The position numbers and the translations under genes are program-made. Shown here piece by piece: positions 9,449 through 20,660 of a DNA stretch of 64,000 bases. The notes under the pieces are model-generated. The model made no database searches. It had not been told where the DNA came from and saw nothing but the letters and a program-made list of their open reading frames with translations. This DNA is from Protopterus annectens (lineage: Eukaryota; Chordata; Ceratodontiformes; Protopteridae): NCBI RefSeq assembly GCF_019279795.1, contig NC_056733.1, positions 1,419,121,656-1,419,185,655 of the forward strand, given 5' to 3'. Every line of letters begins with the position of its first letter. Position 1 is the stretch's first letter.

Positions 9449-11360
9449 TTGGTGAGGCCAGTCTGGAGCAATCAAAATCATGTTTGGTTTGTCCTGTTCG
9501 ACTTTTAGTAGAACTTTGGAGAGCAGAGGCATAGGGGGAAAAGCACAAACTGATAGTTTTTCCCAGCTGAAGGACAGAGCATCCACTTTCCAGGCTTTTT
9601 TGTGCAGTGTTATTGTGCAAAATTTGTCCAACTGGTAGTTCTGTGGTGAGGCAAAAAGATCTATGTCTGGGCTCCCCTATTTGCGTGTCACATGTTGAAA
9701 ATCCATGGTTCCAGTTTCCATTCGTGTGGGTCCATGAGATTTCTGCTTAGTTCTTCTGCCAGAATATTCAGCTTTCCTGGCAGGAATTGAGCTTGTAGTT
9801 ATACTTGGTAGCTCAAGGCCATGTTCCACTATGCTATGGCTAGTCTGCAGAGGGGGTAGGAATGTGTACCCCCCTGCTTGTTTATGTACCACATAACCGT
9901 GGAGTTGTCCATCTTTACCATTAGTTGTCCTGGTTGAAGGTAGGCCTTGAAGGCTGTCAGTGCAGTCTGTACAGCTAGCATTTCTTTTTGATTGATATGA
10001 AGGTGCATTTGATTTGGGCTCCATTTGCCCTGAATGCACTTCCCTGCCATATGAGTCCACCATGCATAGTCAAATGCGTCTGTAGTTAGGGTTTGGGCGG
10101 CAGGGGGTGGTGTGAATGGCAGTCCCTTGTTTTGGTGGCAGGCCTCTGCCCACCATAGGAACTCTAGGCGCAGGCAAGGTATGATAGGAATCATTGTTTC
10201 CAGGCTGTGACAATGTTGACTCCATAAACTTTTTAAGTACCACTGAAGTTTCCTCATATGCAGTCTTGCATATGGAATTAGAAGAATGTAGGAGACCATG
10301 AACCCCAAGGCTTGCAGTATTTGTCTTGCAGATAGCAGGGTTTTTGTGGCCACCTGTTTGAAATAAGTCACTGAATGAATTTGTTTTTCTGGCGTAAGGA
10401 AAGCCATCTGAGCAGTTGTATTCAGGCTTACACCCAGGAATGTAATTTTTTGAGAGGGTACCAGTTGTGATTTATTTTCGTTTATGGTGTACCCTAGACA
10501 ACTTAGAACCCTTTTTACAAACGCCAGATGCTTTAGAAGAATGGCCTGGTTTTCTGCCTGAATTAGACAATCGCCCAGGTATGGATATATTTGAATATTT
10601 CTCTGCCTGCAAAATGCAATTACTGGAGACAGGCACTTTGTGAATACCATGGGCGCAGTAGACAAGCCAAAGGGCAGTGCAGAGAACTGATAATGCAAGT
10701 AGCCTGCTTTGAAACGTAGGTATCTTCTCCAAGAATCCCTGATTAGGATATGCAGGTAAGCCTCTTTTAAATCGAGAGTTGCCAACCAGGCATCCTTGCC
10801 TAGCATAGGAAGTAACTGGTGAAGAGTCAGCATCTTGAATTTTGGAATGTCCAGAAAGGTGTTTAGAGTAGACAGGTCCAGAATTAGACGCCATGATTTG
10901 TCTTTTCTGGGTACCAGGAAAAGTCTGGAATAGAAACCTTGTCCCTTTTCCTCTTCTGGTACTAGTTGAATAGCCCCCATGTTTAGGAGGGAAATACTTG
11001 TTTCTGAACCTCTGCCCACTGATTTGGGGGCAGGTCTGGCCAACCGTTTGGAGTTGGCAATGTGTGGAAATGGAATCTGTATCCCTGGGACACTATATTT
11101 AAAACCCATTTGTCCTGGGTTATAAGTTGCCAGTTTTTTGCATGAAGAGCTAGTTTTCCCCTCAAAGGGGCGGCTAAGAGGTAAGTGCTTGGTAATTTTA
11201 AAGGAAAGTCATTGAGACTGTTTACCATAGGGTGGAGTCTTGTTATTTCCAGATTTGGAAGTGGAAGCACCCCATTGCTTACCTGGTGCTTTTGGAATGT
11301 CTGGGTTTGGCTTGAGTGGCTCTGGAAGGAACTGGAAAGGACCAGTTCATAGTAGGCCAC
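9449..11360 (-). pseudogene. DIRS-B reverse transcriptase-RNase H, inactive
   Basis: The pre-RT block is at 11,360-10,983. RT follows in the 11,109-9,829 frame: VPRKDKSWRLILDLS, LATLDLKEAYLHI, ALPFGLSTAP. The catalytic YxDD box reads YPYLGDCLI, so one metal-binding aspartate is replaced by glycine. RNase H follows with TTDAFDYAWW and MLAVQTALTAF, and shifts frame at about 9,830. Homology stops at 9,449 where CR1 begins. Siblings C and D keep YLDD, so the Asp-to-Gly change is specific to this copy. Confidence 0.8.
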
Positions 11361-12703
11361 TGCCTACTAAATCTAGGAAGTTGTACTTGTAAGAAATCTT
11401 TCACAGTTTGCATAGATTTAGCTTTATCTTCCATCTTTTTTAGAACTTCTTCAGCCTTATTGCCAAAAAGACGGTCCTGCTGCAAAGGAGCATCCAACAG
11501 TTTTGCTTTAACATGATCAGGCAGAGATTGCTCCTTAAGCCAAGCATGCCTTCTAAGCACAGACCCAGTAACAGCAGCCCTGCAAGAGGTCTATGAAGAA
11601 TCAAAACCACATTGCAAAGTATGTTTTCCAACTTGTTCAGCTGAATGCAATAAATCCTGTAAATCTTTATTTTCCACACAGTCAGAAATTAACATAATTT
11701 TCTGTTTAAGCAGTCCCATGATATGCTGTTGATATTTTAGCATATGGAATTGACAGTTCAAAGCCCTGATTGCCAAGGTTGCAGAAGTATAAACCTTTTT
11801 ACCCCATCTATTGAGCGTCCTGGAGTCTCTATCAGAAGGGATAGGATTTTTAGCAGTAGAAGCCTTAATGCCATTGGGTCAAGGAGAAATGGTTTCAGGG
11901 TCCGCAAAAGGATTTTTGAAAAGGAATTTGTGGGACTCACGAACCCTGTAGTACCTCTCTGGTTTACTAGGGGCCAGAGGCAAGGAATCAGGGGCCATAC
12001 TGGATTCCGAAAACACATCATCAACAATGTCTAGTACAGGAGGTATAGCCAAAGGCCTATGCTGAGGAAGGAGGAGGAAATCCCTAAGCCTCTTTTTGGA
12101 TTCAGAAAAATACTGACTTTCCCAGTGGAAATGCTCCCTTAAGTTATGTAAAGTTTCCCCAAAAGAAAAATCCTCAGGGGGAGAAGCAGAGGGAATGGAA
12201 TCCTTTGCACCAGAGTCCTCATAAGTAGGTATGGACAAATCCAGGTCATTAGAAGAGTCAGAAGAAACACAGTCCTGTTCAGAAGATTCATAAATCAAGT
12301 TCAGCCCTAGGCCTCAGAAAGGATGGGAGGGGGGTTGACTTCCCCTGATTAGAGTAATTAAATCTTCAGCCATTTTGATCATTTGTTTTTTAGGCATAGG
12401 GGCCTGAACATGTGGCCTGGGCGTCGGTTTGTTAGACATAGATCGAGATTTAGGCCTTAGTATTGAAGATGGAATCAGTTTAATATGCAAGTCTGTAGGC
12501 CTGAACACACCCTCAGAAGCCGGTACCTGCACAGCGGCTCCGGACCCATCCAAGGTAGAGACATCCGAGGGTTCCATAGGTGAAGCATCTTGCGGCATAC
12601 CAGACTCCGAATGGGTCTCAGTAGAGGCCTGCGAATCAGACGTAGCGGGTATCATGAGCTGTGAAAGCGCCTCACTGAGTACCGGCGAACTGGCAACTGG
12701 CAT
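11279..12703 (-). pseudogene. DIRS-B Gag, N-terminus deleted
   Basis: Open pieces at 12,703-12,314, 12,298-11,879, 11,776-11,591 and 11,560-11,279 line up in order with the Gag of DIRS-C and D. They include KKQMIKMAEDLITLIRG, the acidic serine-rich segment, RYYRVRESHKFLF, and the helix ending KAKSMQTVKDFLQVQ. The cysteine-rich N-terminus and its start are missing because of the deletion next to 12,714. Frame shifts separate all pieces. Confidence 0.75.
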
Positions 12704-12858
12704 AGGAGAAGCATGTTTTATACCCCTGACGACCTGACATCATGGAAGAAGGGACAGCAACCGATGCAGGACCCAAGACTTTGTTAATCAGGCCGACTGA
12801 GGGCAAAATGCCAGCAGATTACCCAAATGTAATGACTGCAGCAGTGAAACAAGAACAT

Positions 12859-13860
12859 CAGATCTTGTAAAATGAGCCTTGGGTTTGTATGGTACATGGT
12901 GAGAGTGAATTGAGTACACATGAGAAATACAATGAGAAAGCCGCCTAGATGGGGTGAATGCAAAGGAGACAAAGAGCGGAGTCTTTCCTGAAAGATGTGA
13001 TTCGGTCAAGGTAAAATCTAAGTTTCCTATGCACATCCAGAGTACACAAATTCACCTTTATTTGAATGATATGGGAAAAAGACTGGTAAGCAAATTCAGG
13101 TTTTTGTCCTTGTGAAACACTAAATAAGGGACGGAAGAAGATGTGGCCTGTAATTTAAATACTCTTTTGGCAAGAGTAATAGCCACCAGAAACAAGGTTT
13201 TCCATGACAGACACTTCAATGGTGTGGAGAATGTTGGCTCAAATGGAGGTTCTGTTCAGGGTTCCAGAATGTAAGGCCTTGAAAAGTTTGTGAAAAGCCA
13301 GGTAACAGGTTTCTTGACCAATAGGAAAGTTAGAAGTGCCTGTTAACTGCACTTTAATTGTAGAGAAGCTTGAGAGGAGTAGAACATGTTACATAAAAAG
13401 TGCAAAATATTTGGAATTGGTGCAGAAAAGTGGTCAATGTCTTGCAAAAATGCACAGATTATAAGACATTTCCACTTCTCATGATAAAGCTTGCAAGTGG
13501 ATTTCTTTTGAGAGGCACACAAAATTCTAACTACGTCAGTGGACAAAGCTGAGTTGTTGGCCATCACTGGAAGTGAAGAAACCAAGCAGCTAATGTGAGG
13601 TTGTGGATGTCCAGGTGGCTCTTTCCAGATGAGTGGTGGAGAGGAGATCCTGTCCTGGATCCAAGATCCTGGGGAGGGCGTCCATGATGTGAGGCCTTTG
13701 AAGGGAAAAGCTAATTTGTCTGGACCAACAGGGGACAATGAGAATCACTGGAGCTTTGCATTTGAATGCTTTCTGCAAAAATCTGGGAATTAGGGGCAGT
13801 ATCATAGCTAGGGCAGTATCATAGCTAGGGCAGAGTGAAGGGGGCAACTGCCAGGTGCAA
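12859..13860 (-). pseudogene. Old DIRS recombinase relic
   Basis: Scattered minus-strand matches to DIRS YR: a LDVHRKLRFYLD-like stretch near 13,000-13,040 (siblings have LDVHRQLRFYL), a KSTCKLYHEKWK match to the DIRS-F motif KLSTRKLYHSKWK near 13,490, and an RNase H/YR linker (VILIVPCWSRQ) at about 13,720-13,780. Stops and shifts are frequent. It resembles the DIRS-F family more than A-E and was presumably the site into which DIRS-B inserted. Confidence 0.6.
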
Positions 13861-14681
13861 AGTGTTAAGAGGCACGATCATCCATTTAATCCATTATCCC
13901 AATCCCCTATCCCTCTTTAAAAGCTGCTATTGCATTTGAGGCCAAACCTGAACATTGTAGCACTCCATGAGTGGGCTAAACTGCAGCAAATGTTTCCTAC
14001 ATTGAGACAGAGAAATAAAAAAAACTGACCGGTCTAGCACTCCAAGCAAGTTGCTACAGTTTAAAAAACAAAAAAGAAAAAAAAAATTTTTTTTCACTTA
14101 ATACTAAAAAGACAGGAAGGAGGGTCAAGTGCAGGGCAAAGAAACAGGACTTGATAGGAGGGGGCAGAAGGGAGTGGGAGCATGTCATGCATCTACCAAC
14201 TGGTAGGTGTGCCATAAGGAGCAGACTTTTTTTTTCTTTTTGCTCTTCACTTGAAGAGCTGAGGGGGTAAGAGCTGAGGGGGTAGGGTATTAGTCTGTGG
14301 TACTGGCACAGAGTACTAGTTGAGCCAGCTATGCTTCTGATTAGGGGCACAGGAGGATAAGCAAAAAGTAGCCCAGGAGGCCATTGCTCGACCAGAGCAT
14401 CTCTCAGGGACTATTCTTCTAGAAGAATCATGGCAATGAATTTGATGCATTTGGTGTTGGATGCAGAATCAAAGAGATTACAGAAAGGCTGGCAACAGTG
14501 CCTGAAAAAATCTGTTGTGCAACTTGTGGATTGATAGACTATGCATGAAACATTAGAATGGACCTGTTTAACCTGTCTGCAAGGCCACTGAGTGCTCCAG
14601 GAATATGCACTGCCACTAGATAGCAATGCAAAGCAATCACTTACTGCCACACCTTCATCACCTCCCAGAATAAGGGGTAAG
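13861..14681. other. No recognised feature
   Basis: AT-rich sequence with short homopolymer runs (A and T tracts near 14,060-14,095 and 14,225-14,240). I see no coding signal or repeat match here. Confidence 0.5.
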
Positions 14682-14699
14682 ATCTGATTTCTCTTGCTT
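14682..14699. repeat. Target site duplication of SINE-1, left
   Basis: The 18-bp sequence ATCTGATTTCTCTTGCTT is repeated exactly at 14,985-15,002 on the other side of the SINE. Confidence 0.9.
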
Positions 14700-14984
14700 A
14701 GTTTATCCTCGGTGGTGCAGCGGTAGCGTTGTTGCCTTACAGCAAGAAGTTTTCCCATTCGATTCTTGGCTGGAGTGTGGGGAGTGCTTTCTGTGTGGAG
14801 TCTACATGTCCTCCCCGTGGCTGGGTGGGCATTTGAAAGACATGCGTAAATGGGCGTGCCTTCGTTGAAGGTTGGCCGTCGAGATGATACCTCGGCGGTC
14901 GTGAAAATCTACTGCCAATCATTAGAAGACCATAGTTCCTCTGTGGCGACCCCTAACCAGGAAAAGCCGAAAGACAACAACATC
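14700..14984 (+). mobile_element. SINE-1: tRNA-derived SINE with RTE-type tail
   Basis: The head (about 14,708-14,770) has a Pol III A box (GGTGGTGCAGCGG) and B box (around CATTCGATTC). The middle (GTGTGGAGTCTACATGTCC) resembles the conserved central segment of V-SINE-like vertebrate SINEs. The tail GACCCCTAACCAGGAAAAGCC matches the 3' end of the RTE element at 58,985-59,010 (GACCCCTAACGGGAACAGCC). The exact 18-bp target duplication shows it is young. It is not a functional tRNA gene: no cloverleaf beyond the box region. Confidence 0.85.
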
Positions 14985-15002
14985 ATCTGATTTCTCTTGC
15001 TT
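14985..15002. repeat. Target site duplication of SINE-1, right
   Basis: Exact copy of 14,682-14,699. Confidence 0.9.
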
Positions 15003-15829
15003 GCTGCTGTACCAAACAACTGCAATATAGTCTACTTGGAAAGAAACCACCCCTGGAGGAAGGTAGTCCTGTGGTTCCTGTAATGCCCACATCTCCAAAA
15101 CAATGACGTGAAGGTTGAACTCCTTCTGTGGGCCACAATCCCTGGATCATCTCCTTCTGTAAAGCCCCCACCCCATCTCCAGTTGACTAGTTTACTTGTA
15201 TTTTATTAAAGTTTTACAACAAGATTTCTGAAGTTTAGCATTTTTAGTCTTGCTTGTTAGTAAATATGTAATATATCAAGCAAGTGCATAAAACTGTATA
15301 TGAAAAATTGTACATTTGCTATGCGGTAATGTAATGTAGTTTGAAAGTGAAGCTATCCCTGCTGTGCACGCATCTGTGAATGAAGCCAAATGCTCCTTAA
15401 AGACACTTTTCAAAATCAAAGGGTATTGCCTCATTTAAGAGCCCCCCCCCCTGCTGAAGTCTGTTAATGTGGAAACAGAACAGCTTCTTCCAAATTCAAA
15501 CCTGAATCCAACATGAAATAGTGGATGGGAATCTTTCATTGACAGAGTGTGTGCCATTTGGGAGAAGTACTACATCTTCCTGCTGGAGCATATACACAAA
15601 AACACAGAGCTGCCTCTTAAGAACTTTTCCAACCTTAAAAGCTAATGACAAATACAAAAATGAAATCAAATGGAAAGCAGTATTATCACAGATTTGGAGT
15701 CTATATCATAATATTATGTAAAGTATTATTCTGAGATATTTACTCCTTCAGTAGAATTTTCTTCTTTAAACAATGAACTGTTTTTAACAAGCAAGTCACA
15801 CAACAACCATGTGTTTTCTAATTTGTACT
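15003..15829. other. No recognised feature
   Basis: Low-coding, AT-rich sequence. Nothing recognised apart from a short C run near 15,442. Confidence 0.45.
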
Positions 15830-16640
15830 CTTTTAGGAGATGTTACAAGAATTCATCACAAATCTGCCCAGTGAGAAAGTGCTTAGCTCCAGCATATCAC
15901 CAAATGAATTTTATCAAATTTTTAAATCAGAAAGTCCCTCCTCTTATACAATTTTTTCAATGTCTTTCATTTACAGAGACTGCACATTTTCCTTGATTAA
16001 AAATTATTATTTTGGTCAAATTTAACAAGGATCCATTATACCGGGATAGCTATCAATTTATTTAGCATTTAAACACAAATTTAAAAAGTGTGGCAATAAT
16101 TACCAATAATGTATTATCTACAGTATCGCAAACAGTAGATCATTTTCATTATACCTTTATGTCTGGTAATGATATGCCTTCAGCCATACAATGCATTTAG
16201 TTTTTTCTGTTCTATGTTCATACTTAGCCAGATCTAGTTATTTTTAATCTGGCTCTGATATCAGTAGATATGCATAACACATTTGATAAAGTGAATAGAT
16301 CCAGGTTTCAAATTATGGGTAAAACAAGAATTACTGATGATGTGAAGATCCTGAGAAAAATCTTTACTTGATTATATACCAAACTACATACCGATTAATG
16401 GTCAGCAGTCTATAATTCAACAGCAAAATGGGGTCAGGCAGGTAGGTATTTCCACAGTCTATAACAATACTTATGTTGATTTTAAATATTTTATTAACTG
16501 CTGTCCACAAATACAAGGACATTACAACAATGAGAATACAAAAACAAGATTTTAAGTTATTTGCATCTACAGATGATATTTTATTAATAGACTCAGTATT
16601 TACAAAATATACGGACTCCATTTAATTTGCCAGAAATTTA
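15830..16640 (+). pseudogene. Decayed L1-like ORF2 relic
   Basis: The plus-strand frame at 15,840-15,930 (LQEFITNLPSEKVLSSSISP) resembles the segment before the RT in L1 ORF2. Near 16,260 a stretch reads DMHNTFDKVNR, like the L1 palm motif DxxKAFDxV. Near 16,545-16,600 FKLFASTDDILLLIDS resembles the ISLYADDILLF catalytic box. Stops and frame changes are frequent and the middle is deleted. Homology is judged by eye only. Confidence 0.45.
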
Positions 16641-17816
16641 TTTTATGACAAACTGTCATGTTTCAGTCATATTAGTATCTTAAGTATTGAAATAGCATCT
16701 GAAGGTATATGCACTTCTTAGAAATGTACACTTAACACTTTTGCCTCCTCCTTATATTAATATGAGAAGTTCAAAAGCTCTGGAAAATGTTCCTTTGGTG
16801 GAGAGCCCAGATTCTACAAGACATTTTAAATGCAAACAATGCTGTCAGTTAAGTTATCAGTTTGCAGCTCAAGAAAAATATATGTGCACTCAATTTTTGG
16901 TGAAAGTTCCTAAATGGTATTGTTTCTTGCCAGAAAATTTGTTACATTTGCTTGGGAATACAGTTTACTCTAGACTAACCACACTTGTTAGCCTGTTAAA
17001 TGCACACAGTTTCTACGGAGTCTAAACTATTTTCAGCTTTCAAGTTATTGAATAATAATAGAAATTAATCTCGCTTTTCTCCCTCCTGTCGGTTCCATGT
17101 TGCATATAATTTCTGAAATCAAATCTTATAGATTTTCTGCTTTTATGACATCCAAGATGCACTGAGAAATATGCAAAAATGTCCTCATGATTATCAATCT
17201 TGGTAATGTCAAATATAAAAAATAATACAAAATGGACGCATATTGCTTCCTTAGGACTCAATTGCAAGGAAGCATGCTGAGGTCTACTTAAGGTCTTCTG
17301 ACCTTTTTGAAATACAAACAATGACATCTCATTTTGGCTAAATATCTCTAATGTGACAAGGAAACTGAAATTAGAATTTTGTTGGAATCTCTCTGATTCA
17401 TATCTGTTAATAGTCTGAAGTCTTATAAATTAGTAAGATCACCTTGCAATTGTACCAAACATGTTTTTAACCTGGCTTGATTATACCGAGAAAGGATGGG
17501 CTGGATTCAAATTTCAAAATAGTGTTAGCATAACTGTGGTCATTCAGGTGCCTGGTAGCCTCTATGATAGTGATGTTTTGAAATTACATCATCACAGCAC
17601 AAAACAATATACATTTTCTAGCTGTAACTAGTACAACACATAGTTAGAGCCTCAAATATTGCTATCACGTCAGTGGCAATACTTACATGTTTTCCAGCTT
17701 CAGCAATTATACAAAGACTTTTACTGTAGTTATTACCTACATTAAACTGTATAATTTTCAACTCTGTAGCACTATTAAGATGTTTTACTTTATGTTCATG
17801 GAATTACTTTAAGCTG
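16641..17816. other. No recognised feature
   Basis: AT-rich sequence. An open stretch at 16,741-17,025 has no domain I recognise and is probably chance or further L1 decay. Confidence 0.4.

Positions 17817-17876
<60 letters not shown>
17817..17876. repeat. (AT)n microsatellite
   Basis: Uninterrupted alternating A/T for about 58 bp. Confidence 0.95.
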
Positions 17877-17877
<1 letters not shown>

Positions 17878-17974
17878 CTAAAAAGACAGTATCCAGTAAA
17901 TACAAGTTATGGAAACATAGATGTGGCGAGGCTTTAGCTTTGTATAATGAACACAAAGAATAAAAAAGAAGAAA

Positions 17975-18115
17975 GGGTGTGAGGTTGGCATAATGCTTAA
18001 GGTGTTTACCTTACAAACAAAAGGTGCAGAGTTTGATTCTCACATGGGGTAACTGGCTGGGCTTAAAGTGGTCCACAAGGACAGTTAGCCTAGTACTAAC
18101 CTATGAACTATAAAC
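17975..18115 (+). mobile_element. SINE-2: tRNA-like head with CR1-type tail
   Basis: An A-box-like segment (TTGGCATAATGCTTAAGG, from about 17,985) and a B-box-like segment (GTTTGATTC, 18,031-18,039) are at tRNA spacing. The tail TTAGCCTAGTACTAACCTATGAAC matches the 3' end of the CR1 elements here (around 52,090-52,120: ATAGCCTAGTACTATACTATGAAAC). This is the pattern of a SINE mobilised by CR1 machinery. No clear target duplication was found. Confidence 0.65.
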
Positions 18116-19211
18116 TAATCTATCTATAAACATTTAAGGTAAACTAGATATTAAAATGAAGGTCTGTGACCAGTACTGGATAAGATAATTTCCATTTAAT
18201 TTATTTTGAAGCATTTGTAAAAAATCTCCACAAAACAGCCCTATAACAATACCAAATAGCCAAATATCAGGTTAAAGACAGTTGAGAGCTCTAATATTCA
18301 AAAATAATTTGATAACACAAAGCATAAAAAATGAGTTGAGTGTTTTTGTCCTTGCCAATAAGGGCTTTATCAGAACTGACTACACCATACAAATGTTCAT
18401 TTAAAAGCACAATAAATTAATGATGCAACCAATGAACATTGAGCATGTTAAAACTGGTTAAAAAATATTTTTTCCTTTCTTAAAGGCAAATGCCATAATT
18501 AAACATACATTGACAGGGATGCTCAATAACCCACCAAGGCAACCACTTGAAAGTGAATTACAGTTTAGCTGCTCTAAATTTTAATAAACAGGTTACAGAG
18601 GTGACATCATTAAAACCTGTTTTTTCGCTTACATTCAAGTGCACCCGTCATAACAATTCTCAATACTCTAAGGTTATCAAGTATTGTACTTAGCACTAAC
18701 ACATTATTTACACATTTTAGTATTTAATATTTATTTATGTTCTTTTAGAAAGAATTTAGATCAATCTACATACTTCTTGCATCCCTATTCACCTCTAAGA
18801 TAATGCTCAAGCTAAATGGTACCACTCAAATATTTAACAGTTGGTCTATTTCAGGAATAAATAGTAATTTTTATGACCATGGATTGTTATCTGGATGGTG
18901 GCAGGATTACACTGAACTAAGGGGAAGGATGCTGGTGCAATAGATTTATAATTCTTCCTATTGGAAAATGCTGTGAATGTGCATTTATATGCAAATGCAT
19001 TTTGGACAAGTTTCAATTACTGTTGGCAAGACTGCGCAGAAAGGCAATGAGATCAGTCTAAGGATACTGAAATCCTAAGAGCTAGGGATTTGTAACTCTT
19101 ACTTGAAACTGCACAGCAGGAAACTCATTTAACTCTGACAGGTGCTGGTTTTTCCAAATTGCAATGTGGTGCATTTACTATATATGCCTTACGTTCAATC
19201 ACCTCTCATAT
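18116..19211. other. No recognised feature
   Basis: AT-rich sequence without coding signal or recognised repeat. Confidence 0.4.
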
Positions 19212-19223
19212 ACTGCCAAACAG

Positions 19224-19680
19224 TAATGTAAAGAAAACGAACACTGGCCGGTGAAACTGGATACAAAGTTTAATTAATGCTCTTGACTTCTTCAGATTAA
19301 AATAGGAATTATTCATACATCACTTCCTTTTATAGCCAGGCTAAGTCACATGTCATTAAAGCAAAATGCACCTAAAAATCACTGTTGTTTTAGTTGTTAT
19401 TGTACATAGCTAAATTTCACCTTATAAAATGCATTAAAATCATACTTCCTTATTTACATATTGCATATAGCCCATCAGCTCCCATCTCAAAATTAAAATA
19501 AAGTGTAATCAAAAATACATTTCCACAAAAATAAATCATGTACTTACAATAAGCAAATGTTACTGTGTTGCCACAGGAATAAACATGTGTGCCCCCCCCC
19601 ACACACACACACAAAAAAAAAATAAAGTTCAGCTTTTAATTTTAAATAGCTGGAGAGAGAATCTACATCATTCAGTCTGG
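19224..19680 (-). repeat. PLE pseudo-LTR, inverted copy
   Basis: Reverse complement of the pseudo-LTRs at 20,661-21,110 and 29,929-30,367, including the CACCGGCCAGTGTTCG end and the GGCTATAAAAGGAAGTGATG segment. It lacks the second half of the hammerhead-like core present in the two direct copies. Confidence 0.85.
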
Positions 19681-20117
19681 GCGGGTTAGTGGGACCCACT
19701 CTAAGTTGCCACATGAATTCTTTGAATTCTAGAAACAATTCCTTCGGCCCCCCTACTATCAGGTACTACTTGATCAATGGCTACAAATTTAAACTTGTGA
19801 TCTGGGTTCAAGATAGCATGTACAGCCAATACATTCTTTTCATTACCCTTCCTGATGTCGTACATATGTTGGTAAATACGAACTTTAAACGCTTTGTTAG
19901 TCTTCCCTATGTAAAAACTTTCACAGCCTTGACATAGGGTGACATATACAACATGTGTACTGTTACAGTTCAACTTGCAATTTAGTTGAATTGTACTATA
20001 ACTTGGAATAAAAACTTTTTCTGTTTCTAATGCACTGGCACATTGGTTACAGTGTCCACATTTTAACATCTTATCTTTCTTATAGTTTTTATTCCCCTCT
20101 TTATTTCTTTCCAACAA
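19544..20117 (-). pseudogene. PLE GIY-YIG endonuclease, inverted copy
   Basis: The frame at 20,117-19,701 has a cysteine cluster (CGHCNQC) followed by the GIY-YIG core: HVVYVTLC ... SFYIGKT ... RIYQHMYDIR. The frame then ends at HVAT, and a second frame (19,738-19,544) continues with EFMWQLRVG ... PPRLND, resembling the conserved terminal GLN block of Penelope proteins. One frame break therefore lies near 19,740. The nuclease nicks target DNA for reverse transcription in this family. Confidence 0.8.
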
Positions 20118-20311
20118 ATCACTGACACATGCATCTTTTTTGTATAAGACACATGGTTTGTCACCAACATTTTTAAGGACCTCTTTGTCACTTTTAAATA
20201 TAAACCAGTTATTTTTTTAAAATATCTTTTATGTCATAAAACTGCAAGTTGTAGGTCAGAATAAAGGCCCTGTTAAACTTGTTTGTGTTCCTTGACCCCA
20301 CATCAACCTTT

Positions 20312-20660
20312 TTATGACAACTGTTGTCCCTTTCCTCTGAGCCTAACAGTGGAAAAAAAGTGTCCTTTAACTCTCTTTTCTGTAACTTCACACAAAACCG
20401 GTTCAATTAAACTGTTCGGGTATCCCGTCCTTAGTAAAATGCCCTTTTCCCTTTCTTCAATATACATCTCTAGGTCACTGACCATCCGTGCTAACTGCAC
20501 ACATTGGCCCTTAACCAAAGATCTTTTTTGAAAGTTAGGGTGCCCACTTTCAAAATGTAGGAGAGTGTTAGAATATGTGGGCTTTCTGTAAATGGTGGTA
20601 CTAAACTTTTTCAGTGAATCATCATTGGTTATAAGAATGTCCAAAAAATTCATTCTATTA
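20312..20660 (-). pseudogene. PLE RT C-terminal fragment, inverted copy
   Basis: Starts at the junction near 20,660 and reads MNFLDILITNDDSLKKF ... IYRKPTYSN ... SGHPNFQKRS, the Penelope RT thumb region, matching the direct copy at 28,951-29,352. Truncated at its 5' side exactly where the direct pseudo-LTR begins. Confidence 0.85.

Larger units (their letters stand above)
3061..12858 (-). mobile_element. DIRS-B: DIRS element split by a CR1 insertion
   Basis: In minus-strand order: terminal repeat (about 12,712-12,858), Gag (12,703-11,279), RT-RNase H (11,360-9,449), CR1 insertion (9,448-4,330), YR (4,329-3,141) and the start of the internal complementary region (about 3,061-3,110). The Gag N-terminal cysteine region and most of the leader are deleted: sequence jumps from Gag at 12,714 straight to the TATA-like part of the terminal repeat. 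The 3' terminal repeat is absent next to 3,061, as expected if DIRS-A inserted there. Confidence 0.8.

Noticed and set aside
14700-14790. tRNA gene
   Set aside because: Pol III boxes are present, but the sequence does not close a full cloverleaf and continues into a SINE body with target duplications. The same holds for 17,975 and 52,905-52,966.
16741-17025. 94-codon ORF with several cysteines as a small gene or zinc-finger exon
   Set aside because: No recognisable domain, no consensus splice context and biased AT-rich composition; chance ORF or L1 decay.
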